NCBI GenBank assembly: GCA_016871575.1
Contig: VHCW01000023.1
Span: 1-54,346 of the forward strand
Source: Verrucomicrobiota bacterium
Lineage (GTDB): Bacteria > Verrucomicrobiota > Verrucomicrobiia > Palsa-1439
DNA length: 54,346 nt
Direction: 5' to 3'
Part shown: positions 42,878 to 51,101 of the stretch, piece by piece
Layout of the letters: each line of letters opens with the position of its first letter
Numbering within the stretch: position 1 is the stretch's first letter
Notes under the pieces: model-generated
Told to the model about the DNA's origin: nothing
Database searches by the model: none
The model's input: the letters and a program-made list of their open reading frames with translations, nothing else
Program-made: the position numbers and the translations under genes

Positions 42878-43078
42878 TTACGCCGCCCCCGTCAACCAAC
42901 GGATGATGTAGGCAAACACCACATCCGCCGCCGAGACAAAGATGCCGAGTATAATGACCGTCACCAATACCACCAGCGTCGAATCCACCAATTCGGAGCG
43001 GGTCGGCCACGCCGATTTCTTCAACTCTACGGCGACTTCCGTCAGGAACTCGCGGATTTTAGGAATGGGATTCGTCAT
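42878..43078 (-). CDS. secE: Protein translocase subunit SecE
   Basis: A 66-residue single-span membrane protein of the Sec translocon. An amphipathic helix with the signature ELKKSAWPTRSELVDSTLVV precedes one transmembrane segment (VLVTVIILGIFVSAADVVFAYII, about residues 36-58). The start at 43078 is chosen because the longer frame runs into tRNA-Trp. It lies between tRNA-Trp and nusG. Confidence 0.96.
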   Translation of the reverse strand: MTNPIPKIREFLTEVAVELKKSAWPTRSELVDSTLVVLVTVIILGIFVSAADVVFAYIIRWLTGAA

Positions 43079-43110
43079 GAATTTGCCTCGACAACAGCAC
43101 GCAAGGTAGC

Positions 43111-43186
43111 TGGCACGGCAGGAGGGACTTGAACCCGCAACCTGCGGTTTTGGAGACCGCCGCTCTGCCAATTGAGCTACTGCCGT
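43111..43186 (-). tRNA. trnW: tRNA-Trp (anticodon CCA)
   Basis: A 76-nt cloverleaf including an encoded CCA end (43111-43113). The acceptor stem ACGGCAG/CTGCCGT has 7 bp with a G discriminator. The anticodon loop CTCCAAA reads CCA. The D-arm GCTC/GAGC is normal. The T-stem GCGGG/CCCTC contains one C-U mismatch at the second pair. It lies between rpmG and secE, a position common in bacteria. Confidence 0.95.
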
Positions 43187-43217
43187 ACCGCAAACGTCTT
43201 CTTGTAGTGTGCGCCTC

Positions 43218-43370
43218 CTACTTCGTTTCCTTGTGCTCGACGTGCTTCCCGCATTTCGGGCAGAACTTGCGCAGCTCCAGTTTCTCGGAGCCTTGCTTCT
43301 TGTTTCGCGTCGAAACGTAATTGCGGCTCTTGCACGCCGTGCAAGCCATCGTGATCAGTTCTCGGGGCAT
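43218..43370 (-). CDS. rpmG: 50S ribosomal protein L33
   Basis: A 50-residue protein. It has two CxxC pairs (CTAC near residue 10 and CPKC near residue 38), the zinc-binding form, with [28 protein letters not shown] around them. The ATG at 43370 is adopted (MPREL); the internal ATG at residue 8 (MACTAC) is an alternative. It follows tuf by 4 nt and precedes tRNA-Trp. Confidence 0.95.
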   Translation of the reverse strand: MPRELITMACTACKSRNYVSTRNKKQGSEKLELRKFCPKCGKHVEHKETK

Positions 43371-43374
43371 CGTG

Positions 43375-44565
43375 TTATTCCAGAATTTCCGTCACGCGCC
43401 CTGCGCCAACGGTGCGCCCGCCTTCACGGATGGCAAAACGCATCGTCTTCTCCATCGCGATTGGCGTGATCAACTCGACCTCCATGCTCACGTTGTCGCC
43501 CGGCATCACCATCTCAACGCCCTGCGGCAACTTCACGCTGCCCGTTACGTCCGTCGTCCGGAAATAGAACTGAGGGCGGTAATTGCTGAAGAACGGCGTG
43601 TGGCGACCGCCTTCCTCCTTGCTGAGCACGTACACTTCCCCCTTGAACTTCTTGTGCGGGGTGATTGAGCCGGGCTTGGCGATGACTTGGCCTCGCTCAA
43701 TGCCGTCCTTGTCCACACCACGAAGCAATGCGCCAATGTTGTCGCCGGCTTCTCCACGGTCAAGCAATTTACGAAACATCTCCACACCGGTGACGACTGA
43801 CTTCGTCGTGTCGCGGATGCCGACGATCTCAACTTCCTCGCCGACCTTGATCACGCCACGCTCGACGCGTCCCGTGGCCACCGTGCCACGGCCCGTGATC
43901 GAGAACACATCTTCGACGGGCATCAGGAATGGCTTGTCCACTTCGCGCACCGGATCCGGCACGAAACCATCCACAGCCTTGACGAGATCCAATATGCCCT
44001 TCTCCGCGTCGGCGTCGCCCGCCAGCGCCTTACTGGCGCAAACACGCACGATGGGCGTCGTATCACCAGGAAACTGGTACTTGTTGAGCAGGTCGCGGAT
44101 TTCCAGTTCGACAAGATCGAGCAATTCAGGGTCGTCCACCAGATCCACTTTGTTCAACGCAACGACAATGGACGGCACGCCCACTTGACGCGCGAGCAGG
44201 ATGTGCTCACGCGTTTGCGGCATCGGTCCATCAGCGGCGCTGACCACGAGGATGGCACCGTCCATTTGGGCGGCGCCGGTAATCATGTTCTTGATATAGT
44301 CAGCGTGGCCGGGGCAGTCCACGTGCGCGTAGTGGCGCTTGTCAGATTCGTACTCGACGTGTGCTACGGCGATGGTGACGGTCTTCGTTTCATCGCGCAC
44401 CGTGCCACCCTTGGCAATGTCGGCATAACTCTTGATCTGCGCGCGTCCCTGCTTGGCCAACACCTGCAAGATGGCCGCGGTCAAGGTGGTCTTGCCGTGG
44501 TCAATGTGGCCGATGGTGCCCACGTTCACGTGGGGTTTGGTACGGACAAATGTTTCCTTTGCCAT
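43375..44565 (-). CDS. tuf: Translation elongation factor Tu
   Basis: A 396-residue GTPase delivering aminoacyl-tRNA. It has the P-loop GHIDHGKT (about 19-26), DCPGH (83-87), NKVDL, and complete domains 2 and 3 ([26 protein letters not shown]). Switch I reads [21 protein letters not shown], with KTVTI at residues 61-65 where most bacteria have RGITI; the Mg-binding Thr is kept. The Shine-Dalgarno AGGAG lies 6 nt upstream. It is the first protein gene of the superoperon. Confidence 0.98.
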   Translation of the reverse strand: MAKETFVRTKPHVNVGTIGHIDHGKTTLTAAILQVLAKQGRAQIKSYADIAKGGTVRDETKTVTIAVAHVEYESDKRHYAHVDCPGHADYIKNMITGAAQMDGAILVVSAADGPMPQTREHILLARQVGVPSIVVALNKVDLVDDPELLDLVELEIRDLLNKYQFPGDTTPIVRVCASKALAGDADAEKGILDLVKAVDGFVPDPVREVDKPFLMPVEDVFSITGRGTVATGRVERGVIKVGEEVEIVGIRDTTKSVVTGVEMFRKLLDRGEAGDNIGALLRGVDKDGIERGQVIAKPGSITPHKKFKGEVYVLSKEEGGRHTPFFSNYRPQFYFRTTDVTGSVKLPQGVEMVMPGDNVSMEVELITPIAMEKTMRFAIREGGRTVGAGRVTEILE

Positions 44566-44654
44566 GATCTTCTCCTTCTTATGTTGACTCTTGCTTCAGG
44601 GACTCGCCTGAGCTTGTTGTTTCCTTCTTTCGGTTTTCAACGACAGTTATTGTC

Positions 44655-44730
<76 letters not shown>

Positions 44731-44888
44731 AACCCGTTATTTCGCGCTCTTTGCCTGCACCAACCATCCAGAGACAAAGAAAACGACAAAAACCCGTTTC
44801 CTATTTTTCGTAAAACAGGTCGCGGTTCCTCCCGTACATCCGTATTCAATTATTCCAGTGCCCTCGTTACATCACTGAGAGCGTGCGC

Positions 44889-44916
44889 AGTATATTCACC
44901 CGCATCCGCCTGTCAA
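44889..44916 (-). promoter_or_regulatory. Promoter of the tRNA-Thr/tuf/ribosomal superoperon
   Basis: Minus strand TTGACA (44911-44916), 16-nt spacer, TATACT (44889-44894). It lies about 160 nt before the tRNA-Thr 5' end, in the 262-nt gap 44731-44992 between rsfS and tRNA-Thr. No other gene is visible in that gap. It is the closest match to a vegetative sigma-factor consensus upstream of the superoperon. Confidence 0.75.
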
Positions 44917-44992
44917 CTGCGATTTCACCTATTTTATCAAAAACTTCCATCAACCGTCCGGTCAATCAATATGCTCGGCAACAAATGAATTC

Positions 44993-45331
44993 TTATTTCA
45001 CGCGCTTGGCGTCGCCCCAAAGCTGTTCGAGAGCGTAGCGCTCTCGCAAGTCAGGGTGAAAGATGTGAACCATAACGTCGCTGAAGTCCAAGACCATCCA
45101 GCGACTCAAGGCTTGCCCTGACTGGTGCTTGAGTCGCCGCCCTTTCGCGCGAGCGCGGCGGGACATCTCTTCAGCAATGGCTTTCAAATGCGGCTCGGAG
45201 TTTCCCGAGCATAGAATGAGGTAATCCGTGATGGATGAGACTTTTCGGACATCAAGAATCAGAATGTCTTGAGCCTTTTTATCCTCTGCCGCCTCGCGGC
45301 AGAGTTTGGCTAACGTGCGTGCTTCGATGAT
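44993..45331 (-). CDS. rsfS: Ribosome silencing factor RsfS, apparently with a non-canonical start codon
   Basis: A product of about 112 residues that binds L14 and blocks subunit joining in starvation. The family core is clear: KKAQDILILDVRKVSSITDYLILCSGNSEPHLKAIAEEM, then SGQALSRWMVLDFSDVMVHIFHPDLRERYALEQLW (late portion). No ATG, GTG or TTG occurs in frame between 45481, deep inside nadD, and the conserved core. A good AAAGGAG sits 5 nt before an ATC at 45331 (a second ATC is at 45328), so ATC initiation is proposed, as known for infC and pcnB with AUU. The alternative is an N-terminally extended protein from 45481 overlapping nadD by 172 nt. It overlaps the end of nadD by 22 nt in either case. 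Confidence 0.8.
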   Translation of the reverse strand: MIEARTLAKLCREAAEDKKAQDILILDVRKVSSITDYLILCSGNSEPHLKAIAEEMSRRARAKGRRLKHQSGQALSRWMVLDFSDVMVHIFHPDLRERYALEQLWGDAKRVK

Positions 45332-45930
45332 CTGTTCTCCTTTCCTTGATACAGGTTGTGGCGTTGAATATAGCGGAGCACTGCTTCCGGCACAAGCCAG
45401 CGAACGGATCGTCCTCGTGCCAGACGATTTCGAACTTCCCGCGAAGCAATGTCGCAGGGGTGACCTTGTACAAAATGACATTGCAGCCCCAACCCGCGGG
45501 GGGTCTTTGGCGCAAACCCGGGGCGAGCCACGACAGCAAACGTACAGAGCATCGCTAGCCGCCTCGCCTCACGCCACCGGGGAAGTTCATCAAGGGAATC
45601 GGCCCCGATGATGAAAAAGAACTCCGCATCAGGATGACGGCGTTTCAATTCCGCCACTGTCTCCACCGAGTACGATGGCCCGCCGCGCCTCACTTCGATG
45701 TCATCCGCTTCGAAAGAGGGGCAGCCGCGGATGGCCAGACGAACCATCTGGAGGCGTTCCGAGCCGGTGATATTCCGGTCAAGTAACTTGTGCGGCGGAA
45801 TGGCGGCTGGGATAAACTTCACGCAGTCCAGTCGTAATGCCTCCATGACATCCTGCGCGACCAACAAGTGCCCGATGTGGATCGGGTTGAACGTTCCACC
45901 GAGCAGACCAATCCTTGCGTTGGGTTTCAT
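45310..45930 (-). CDS. nadD: Nicotinate-nucleotide adenylyltransferase
   Basis: A 206-residue enzyme that adenylates nicotinate mononucleotide in NAD synthesis. It has the nucleotidyltransferase motif GLLGGTFNPIHIGHLLVA near the N-terminus, the SYSVETVAELKRRHPDAEFFFIIGADSL region and the C-terminal ISxR-like segment IASREVRNRLARGRS. The ATG at 45930 fits both the motif and the promoter, whose -10 ends 9 nt upstream; the longer frame to 46071 is rejected. The pair nadD-rsfS is a common bacterial operon. Confidence 0.95.
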   Translation of the reverse strand: MKPNARIGLLGGTFNPIHIGHLLVAQDVMEALRLDCVKFIPAAIPPHKLLDRNITGSERLQMVRLAIRGCPSFEADDIEVRRGGPSYSVETVAELKRRHPDAEFFFIIGADSLDELPRWREARRLAMLCTFAVVARPGFAPKTPRGLGLQCHFVQGHPCDIASREVRNRLARGRSVRWLVPEAVLRYIQRHNLYQGKENRSSKHAR

Positions 45931-45939
45931 CGCGTCATC

Positions 45940-45968
45940 ATTATACTCAGCGACCTTCTGAATGCCAA
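45940..45968 (-). promoter_or_regulatory. nadD promoter, leaderless arrangement
   Basis: Minus strand TTGGCA (45963-45968), 17-nt spacer, perfect TATAAT (45940-45945), then 9 nt to the ATG at 45930. No Shine-Dalgarno is present. The geometry equals that of the 7147 gene. Confidence 0.75.
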
Positions 45969-46073
45969 CACCAACACCGCGACGCGATGGGGGATGCGGC
46001 GCATGGCCAAAACGCGGTTCATGGCGTCTCGCACTGCCCGTTCGAAACACTGGCGCAATCCCGATGATCATCG

Positions 46074-47342
46074 CTACCGTTTCTTAGTCCATGACGAGAG
46101 TGCCAAGAAACAGACGAACACCCCCCAGAGCAGCAATGCCCCCAGAAGGAGGGCGTCGAATGTGTAAACGAGCCGCCTTGTCAGCGAGAACACACTCAGC
46201 ACAAGCCAACCAAGCACTCCCCACTGAAACAGGCGCTGTCTCTGAGTATCTGATTTGGTCAACGCCAACGCCCCCCCGACGGTCACGGGGATCGCCATCG
46301 CTGAGTAGTAGTGATTCCACGCCACCGGCGAGACAAATAGCATCAGGGGAATCACTCCACACAACTGGAGCGCCGTAAGAGGTTGTTCGGGCATCCCGTT
46401 GCCTTTTCGGCACGCCCATGCCGTGATGAGAAGCAGCGCCAGATTGATTCCGAGAGAAATGCGATTACCGGCGGTTATTGTCGAGGGTGTATAGTCACCC
46501 TGTGCAATCAATCGAGTAACAGCACCCTTCACTGATTGATTGCGGGGCACCTGCCCACTAAACGTGTACTTGAAATGCACCCCTTCTGTGTCGGTTTTGT
46601 ATGCACTGGCCGCAATGTTACGATTCCATTTTTGGAGGAATTCCATGTTTCCCCGCACGCCAAACACAATACTGGGCACTAGCAACAGCAGAACGAGAGA
46701 CCACACCGCCATGGCGATCAGCAGGCGAAATCGCCTCTTCCATAGAAAGTACCCAATCAGCAATGCCGGAAATACCTTGATTGCAATCGCCCCCATAAGA
46801 CAGAACCCCGCCAGCCAATCGCGCTTTTGCAGGTAACACGCCACACTGGCCGTGAGAAGAAACATCATCAACAACGATGGCTGTCCACGGACGATGGCGG
46901 ACATCGTGACGGGTAACATCAGCACGACGGCAAAGACCGTCAACCAAAACTCGCTCACTTCGCAGTCCGGTATTGCCTGCCGCGCCAATCGCGCCGACAG
47001 TCGCGCGCTTGCCCCCGCCATCAAGACCGACAGGACATACCAAATCAATGATCCCCAGAATACATTGACCATCGCAAAAGGCGCCATCACGACGGCGACC
47101 ACCGGAAACGACATGAACATCCAGCCGCGCACGTTGCGCGTGTTGTAGATGTCGGCACCGTCCCAAACGGCAATTCCGGCTTCGCGGTAAGCCGTGAAAT
47201 CTGTCCGATGCGCCTTCGACCCCCACCTCCGATCACCGAAGCGGTGCGGACCCGAACGATACACGGTATTGGCGCCGAGGCCGATCACCAAGATAAACAA
47301 CGCAACGACAACAACGATGCGAGCGATGCTTTTGTTTTCCAT
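46074..47342 (-). CDS. Polytopic membrane glycosyltransferase, GT87 (DUF2029)-like
   Basis: A 422-residue protein with about ten hydrophobic segments. The first cytoplasm-to-membrane helix is IARIVVVVALFILVIGLGAN. It is followed by a short extracytoplasmic loop with DFTAYREAGIAVWDGADIYN, typical of polyprenol-phosphate-mannose-dependent GT87/GT-C enzymes, where an early aspartate is catalytic. Further helices include GAIAIKVFPALLIGYFLW. The donor and acceptor are unknown. The start MENKSIAR at 47342 is chosen over 47366 for the hydrophobic N-terminus, with modest certainty. It is divergent from the DUF72 gene. It ends about 100 nt before the nadD promoter. Confidence 0.8.
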   Translation of the reverse strand: MENKSIARIVVVVALFILVIGLGANTVYRSGPHRFGDRRWGSKAHRTDFTAYREAGIAVWDGADIYNTRNVRGWMFMSFPVVAVVMAPFAMVNVFWGSLIWYVLSVLMAGASARLSARLARQAIPDCEVSEFWLTVFAVVLMLPVTMSAIVRGQPSLLMMFLLTASVACYLQKRDWLAGFCLMGAIAIKVFPALLIGYFLWKRRFRLLIAMAVWSLVLLLLVPSIVFGVRGNMEFLQKWNRNIAASAYKTDTEGVHFKYTFSGQVPRNQSVKGAVTRLIAQGDYTPSTITAGNRISLGINLALLLITAWACRKGNGMPEQPLTALQLCGVIPLMLFVSPVAWNHYYSAMAIPVTVGGALALTKSDTQRQRLFQWGVLGWLVLSVFSLTRRLVYTFDALLLGALLLWGVFVCFLALSSWTKKR

Positions 47343-47430
47343 CACCCCAGATCGTGTCGCATGCATCTCTGGACGGCAAGCCTAAACTCGCCTAAACTCG
47401 CTTTCCAAAAGAGCGCCACGCTGTTAAGAT

Positions 47431-48159
47431 GTGCGCGCTTTGCGAAAATCACCCCCCACAGTTGTCGTCGGTTGTTGCGGCTTTGCCATGGCGCAGGAGA
47501 ACTATTTTTCGCGGTTCCCGTGCGTGGAGATTGACTCCAGTTTCTATAACCTGCCCAAGATCGAGACGGCACGGCGCTGGCGCGAGTCGGCCCCGGAGAA
47601 TTTTCAATTCGCCTTGAAAGCGTGGCAGGTCATCACCCACTCCGCCGACAGCCCCACCTTCAAGCGCACCCGGATTGACACTCGGGACCGTCCATATTGC
47701 GGAGGATTCGGATTCAACGCAACCATCCGATGGGCATGGGATGAAACGTTCGCCGTGGCGAAAGCGATGCAGGCGTTTCTCGTGCTGTTCCAATGCCCGG
47801 CCAGTTTCCGCCCAAACAAAGACAACGTGAACAATCTGCGGAAGTTTTTCGAGCACGCCAAACGCGGCAAGCTGCTCTTCGGTTGGGAACCTCGGGGCAC
47901 ATGGGATACGGATTTGGTCGCAAAGCTCTGCGACGAACTCGATCTGGTGCACGTGGTCAATCCGCTTCAAGCGCCGCCGGCAAGGCAGGAGCCTGTGCGG
48001 TATTTCCGTCTTCATGCAACCGGTAGATTCAGTGAGGAAGAGTTGCGCCGGCTCCGGCACATCTGCGTGGCAGAACGCTCACCGGCGTATTGCCTGTTCA
48101 ACAATCCCGCAGCGGCCTCGGACGCGGAGCGATTGGCGCGCTTGTTGGGCGCCAGTTGA
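47431..48159 (+). CDS. DUF72 family protein
   Basis: A TIM-barrel-like protein of up to 242 residues, family function unknown. It starts with the VVVGCCGF motif (family VGTSGW-like) and has FPCVEIDSSFYNLPKIETARRW, ENFQFALKAWQVITH, FRPNKDNVNNLRKFF and a C-terminal YFRLHATGRFSEEELRRL segment. The GTG at 47431 is used. An alternative is the in-frame TTG at 47440, exactly 9 nt after a TAAGAT box (47425-47430), the spacing seen in the leaderless genes here. Its TGA abuts the stop of the convergent response regulator with no gap. Confidence 0.83.
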   Translation: MRALRKSPPTVVVGCCGFAMAQENYFSRFPCVEIDSSFYNLPKIETARRWRESAPENFQFALKAWQVITHSADSPTFKRTRIDTRDRPYCGGFGFNATIRWAWDETFAVAKAMQAFLVLFQCPASFRPNKDNVNNLRKFFEHAKRGKLLFGWEPRGTWDTDLVAKLCDELDLVHVVNPLQAPPARQEPVRYFRLHATGRFSEEELRRLRHICVAERSPAYCLFNNPAAASDAERLARLLGAS

Positions 48160-48555
48160 TCAGGCGACCAATCGCCGAACGGAATCAATCAATTCCTGGA
48201 TGGTGAATGGCTTGAGCAGGCAACGCGCCGGCACCGTGCTCAGAAAACGACTGATCTCAGGATCATTGCCGTAACCGGTGATGAACAAAAAACGCTCCGC
48301 AAATTCCGGGCGCAATTCCGTCGCTTGACGGTAGAAAGCATCACCGCGCAGCTTCGGCATCATCAGGTCGCAAACAATCGCATCGTACTGGTGGACCTTC
48401 GCCTTCAGGAATGCCTCCTCGCCGTCACTCGCCACGTCCACGAGAAAATTCTCGTCCATCATCGCCGCCCGAAGCGAGTCCACCAACTGGCGATCATCAT
48501 CCACCAACAGCACGGCTTTGAAACCGGATTTGTCAGAAGGAGTGGTTGGATTCAT
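48160..48555 (-). CDS. Receiver-only response regulator
   Basis: A 131-residue CheY-like protein with no output domain. The acidic pair is in VLLVDDDRQL, the phospho-accepting aspartate in YDAIVCDLMMPKLRG, the Thr/Ser position in FLFITGYG and the lysine in CLLKPFTI. It probably relays phosphate or binds a partner protein. No histidine kinase lies nearby. The ATG at 48555 has a promoter whose -10 ends 9 nt upstream. Confidence 0.9.
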   Translation of the reverse strand: MNPTTPSDKSGFKAVLLVDDDRQLVDSLRAAMMDENFLVDVASDGEEAFLKAKVHQYDAIVCDLMMPKLRGDAFYRQATELRPEFAERFLFITGYGNDPEISRFLSTVPARCLLKPFTIQELIDSVRRLVA

Positions 48556-48564
48556 CGTGCTCAG

Positions 48565-48593
48565 ACCATACCCTGAACGGCCGCGTCTGGCAA
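48565..48593 (-). promoter_or_regulatory. Promoter of the response regulator gene, leaderless arrangement
   Basis: Minus strand TTGCCA (48588-48593), 17-nt spacer, TATGGT (48565-48570), then 9 nt to the ATG at 48555. It begins 4 nt downstream of the preceding thioesterase stop, giving the regulator its own promoter. Confidence 0.55.
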
Positions 48594-48596
48594 TCC

Positions 48597-49082
48597 TCAA
48601 AGTTCGCCAAAAAGTTGCGCGGGCGACAGCGCCCCCGGATCGGGATAGAAATCCTCATGCTGCAACGGCACCTCGTCCCGGCGCATTGGAAAAAACCGCC
48701 CTGTGGCCGACGCGCAAACCTCGCCATCGGCAGCCCGCAATTCCGCCACGGTGGAACATAGCCGCCGTTGGCTCTCGGCCAGACGGGCCGCCAACAGGTA
48801 ATTCTTTCCCACCTCGACTTTCTTTTGATAACGGAGATCGAGTTGCACCGACACATGGAATCGTCGGGTCGCATAGGCTGCGGCCCAGAACATGACTTCG
48901 TCCAGCGCGCTGGCCAACACGCCGCCGTGGATGATTCCCCGATAGCCCTCGTGGCGCGCATCAGGATGGAACTCGGCGCGAATCTCGCCATCGTGCGCGA
49001 AAAACTTCAGGCGAAGACCGTGCGGATTGTCCGCGCCGCAGACAAAACAGCCATGCGTGTACGGCAAGAGGATCGCGCTCAT
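48597..49082 (-). CDS. PaaI-type hotdog-fold thioesterase
   Basis: A 161-residue protein. It has a Cys-rich N-terminus (HGCFVCGADNPHGLRL) and the hotdog catalytic helix motif HGGVLASALDEVMFWAA, where the HGG and Asp/Glu belong to PaaI-like acyl-CoA thioesterases. It continues with VQLDLRYQKKVEVGKNYLL. The acyl substrate is unknown. The start at 49082 overlaps the stop of the upstream membrane gene by ATGA, so the two are an operon. Confidence 0.88.
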   Translation of the reverse strand: MSAILLPYTHGCFVCGADNPHGLRLKFFAHDGEIRAEFHPDARHEGYRGIIHGGVLASALDEVMFWAAAYATRRFHVSVQLDLRYQKKVEVGKNYLLAARLAESQRRLCSTVAELRAADGEVCASATGRFFPMRRDEVPLQHEDFYPDPGALSPAQLFGEL

Positions 49083-49600
49083 TTGATTATCGCCCGCACA
49101 CCGCGCCCCAACAGGTAAATGGCAAACCAGACCGGTAACGCGAATATAACAATGGAGATGACGTTGTCGTTGTTCCAGGGCAGCATCCGTGATTGAAGAG
49201 GATAAAGCAGGATCAGGAAGTAACACGAGAACCGCGTGTGGCCGAGCACTTCGCACAACTTCTTGTCCTTTTTGCGCACGCCGAGCACGATGGTGAAGAT
49301 GCCCAACCCCACTGTCGCTGCCGTCACCAGCCACGCGATGTTCATCTGCCCCTTCGACATCTGTGTCATGTATGCCATCCAGCCGAAGTTCGACAAGCGC
49401 ACGCCCCAGTTCAACCCTGCCCACAACATCACGAAGCCGGTGCCGATGGCGTGCGCGAAAGAAACGTTCTTCTTGTAAAGTTCACCCAGCACCAGCGACA
49501 CGTACAACGGCAGTATCCCAAGCCACACGTCGCCAAAATGATGGAACGGCTTGACCATGATCGTCAGCCAGCTTTCCCAATACGTCTGCAATGAAACCAC
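49079..49600 (-). CDS. Small integral membrane protein of unknown function
   Basis: A 173-residue protein with about five predicted transmembrane segments (near residues 24-42, 50-70, 87-107, 121-138 and 147-167). No family is recognised. The GTG start at 49600 has a clear AGGAG 7 nt upstream, unlike its leaderless neighbours. The C-terminus is translationally coupled to the thioesterase gene. It is transcribed divergently from def; a symmetric AGTATAAT at 49660-49667 could provide -10 boxes in both directions. Confidence 0.75.
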   Translation of the reverse strand: MVSLQTYWESWLTIMVKPFHHFGDVWLGILPLYVSLVLGELYKKNVSFAHAIGTGFVMLWAGLNWGVRLSNFGWMAYMTQMSKGQMNIAWLVTAATVGLGIFTIVLGVRKKDKKLCEVLGHTRFSCYFLILLYPLQSRMLPWNNDNVISIVIFALPVWFAIYLLGRGVRAIIK

Positions 49601-49638
49601 GCGCTATCTCCTTTGCGCGCCTTCTACCACAACCCGCC

Positions 49639-49667
49639 TTGCGCGTCCAGCACGCGCGCAGTATAAT
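49639..49667 (+). promoter_or_regulatory. def promoter, leaderless arrangement
   Basis: TTGCGC (49639-49644), 17-nt spacer, perfect TATAAT (49662-49667), then 7 nt to the GTG at 49675. No Shine-Dalgarno is present. This supports GTG 49675 rather than the upstream in-frame ATG at 49591. Confidence 0.7.
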
Positions 49668-49674
49668 CCCGCCC

Positions 49675-50244
49675 GTGATATTGAACGTCATCAAGTGCGG
49701 CCACCCCACCCTCCGAGAAAAAGGCAAACGCGTCGAGCGCGTCACACCGGAGGTGCGCCAACTCGCCGGCGACATGATTGAAACCATGTATGCCGCCAAC
49801 GGCGTCGGACTCGCCGCCCAGCAGGTCGGTCGCACCCTGATGCTTGCCGTCATTGACATTCGCAACAGCGAACAACCCTCCGAGTTGTGGCGCGACAACC
49901 AACAACAGGACATCCCTTCCCAAATGCCGTTGGTCCTGCTCAACCCGCGGATCACCGCCTCCGAAGGCGAACAAACCGGCGAAGAAGGCTGCCTCAGCGT
50001 CCCCGAAATCAGCGCCGCCATCCGACGGGCCGCGCGCGTCCGCGTGGAAGCACAAGACCTCGACGGCCAGCCGTTCTGCATCGAGGCAACCGGGCTGCTC
50101 GCCCGCGCGATCCAACACGAACTCGACCACCTCAACGGCATCCTCTTTCTCGACCGCATGGACGCCGCCACCCGCGCCAGTTTTGAGGGGAAGATCAAAA
50201 AACTCCAAAAACAGACACGGGCGGCGTTGAAGGCAAAACAATGA
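49675..50244 (+). CDS. def: Peptide deformylase
   Basis: A 189-residue metalloenzyme removing the formyl group from nascent chains, the step before Map. All three motifs are complete: GVGLAAQQVG, EEGCLSVPE with the metal-binding Cys, and QHELDHLNG with the two His and the catalytic Glu. The GTG start is chosen from the promoter and from the family-like N-terminus ILNVIKCGHPTLREKG. It overlaps the next gene by 4 nt (ATGA). Confidence 0.96.
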   Translation: MILNVIKCGHPTLREKGKRVERVTPEVRQLAGDMIETMYAANGVGLAAQQVGRTLMLAVIDIRNSEQPSELWRDNQQQDIPSQMPLVLLNPRITASEGEQTGEEGCLSVPEISAAIRRAARVRVEAQDLDGQPFCIEATGLLARAIQHELDHLNGILFLDRMDAATRASFEGKIKKLQKQTRAALKAKQ

Positions 50245-51038
50245 CTTTTTTCCGCACGATGTTCCGGTGCTGTTCCGGGTTCCAGACATACCGCGACGTG
50301 CGCGACCGTCCCCTCACGGCCTCGCTGTTCTATCTCGCCCAACTCATCATCCTGCTGGGATTGATCCTCGCGTTCCGGTTCGTGCCGGCGGGCTGGCGGT
50401 TGACGGACACCGTTGGCGACTGGGCGCAGGCACACGTGCCGCCCTTCCGCATCCAGCAAGGCAACGTCATCGCTGATGTTCCCCAACCGTACCGCGCCGG
50501 CGACGACAACTTTCTTTTCCTTCTCGACACCACCGGCAAAGCGACTGCCGCTGACCCTGAAGCCATGCACGGCGTTTTGGTGACTGCTGATGCCCTTCTG
50601 TTCTGGATGAAACCCGACCGCAACCCGAGTCTCCCGGTTTTCACCCAGCGCCACAACCTGCGCGGTTTCCCCGACTCCACCATCACGGCGGATTACATCC
50701 GCAATTTCCTGCGCGCCGGCATCCTCATGAGCATCCCGATACTTTTTGCCGCTGCCAGCTTTCTGGTGGTCGCGCAAATTCTCCTGTTCTCGTTTGCCGC
50801 GGCCATCCTTGAACGCGGCATGGCCGGCGGCTTGCGCTGGCCGCAACTGTTCAACATCGCGTTGCACGCCGTCACACCGGCCGCCATCATCTTCACGACC
50901 TACCTGGCCATGCGCCTCGAAGGTTTCGACCTCCAACTTATCTACATCATCGCCTACGGCGTCTTCCTGCTCGGCGCCACCAATGCCTGCCGCACCCCCG
51001 TCGCCGAAGAAACACCCGCCGACAACGAATGGCGCTAA
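50241..51038 (+). CDS. DUF1189-like integral membrane protein
   Basis: A 265-residue membrane protein. An amphipathic N-terminus (FQTYRDVRDRPLTASLFYLA) is followed by one transmembrane helix, a soluble loop of about 110 residues (QGNVIADVPQPYRAGDDNFLFLLDTTGK region) and several C-terminal helices (ILMSIPILFAAASFLVVAQILLF, LQLIYIIAYGVFLLGATNA). This arrangement resembles the DUF1189 family; the function is unknown. It overlaps def by 4 nt and is presumably co-transcribed. Confidence 0.75.
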   Translation: MTFFRTMFRCCSGFQTYRDVRDRPLTASLFYLAQLIILLGLILAFRFVPAGWRLTDTVGDWAQAHVPPFRIQQGNVIADVPQPYRAGDDNFLFLLDTTGKATAADPEAMHGVLVTADALLFWMKPDRNPSLPVFTQRHNLRGFPDSTITADYIRNFLRAGILMSIPILFAAASFLVVAQILLFSFAAAILERGMAGGLRWPQLFNIALHAVTPAAIIFTTYLAMRLEGFDLQLIYIIAYGVFLLGATNACRTPVAEETPADNEWR

Positions 51039-51078
51039 ATGCCCCGTCAAACCACATTCAAAGGGTAGTTCGTAGTAA

Positions 51079-51101
51079 GCCACGTAGCGAAGCGCAGTGG
51101 C
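51079..51101. repeat. Imperfect hairpin downstream of the def operon
   Basis: GCCAC (51079-51083) pairs with GTGGC (51097-51101), and an inner GCG/CGC pair closes a 3-nt loop. It lies 40 nt after the operon stop but lacks a U-tract. It may be a weak terminator or a copy of a dispersed repeat. Confidence 0.35.

Noticed and set aside
46074-46377. Short plus-strand frames inside the GT87 gene
   Set aside because: They are shadows of the membrane protein on the minus strand. Their translations are low-complexity and lack start signals.
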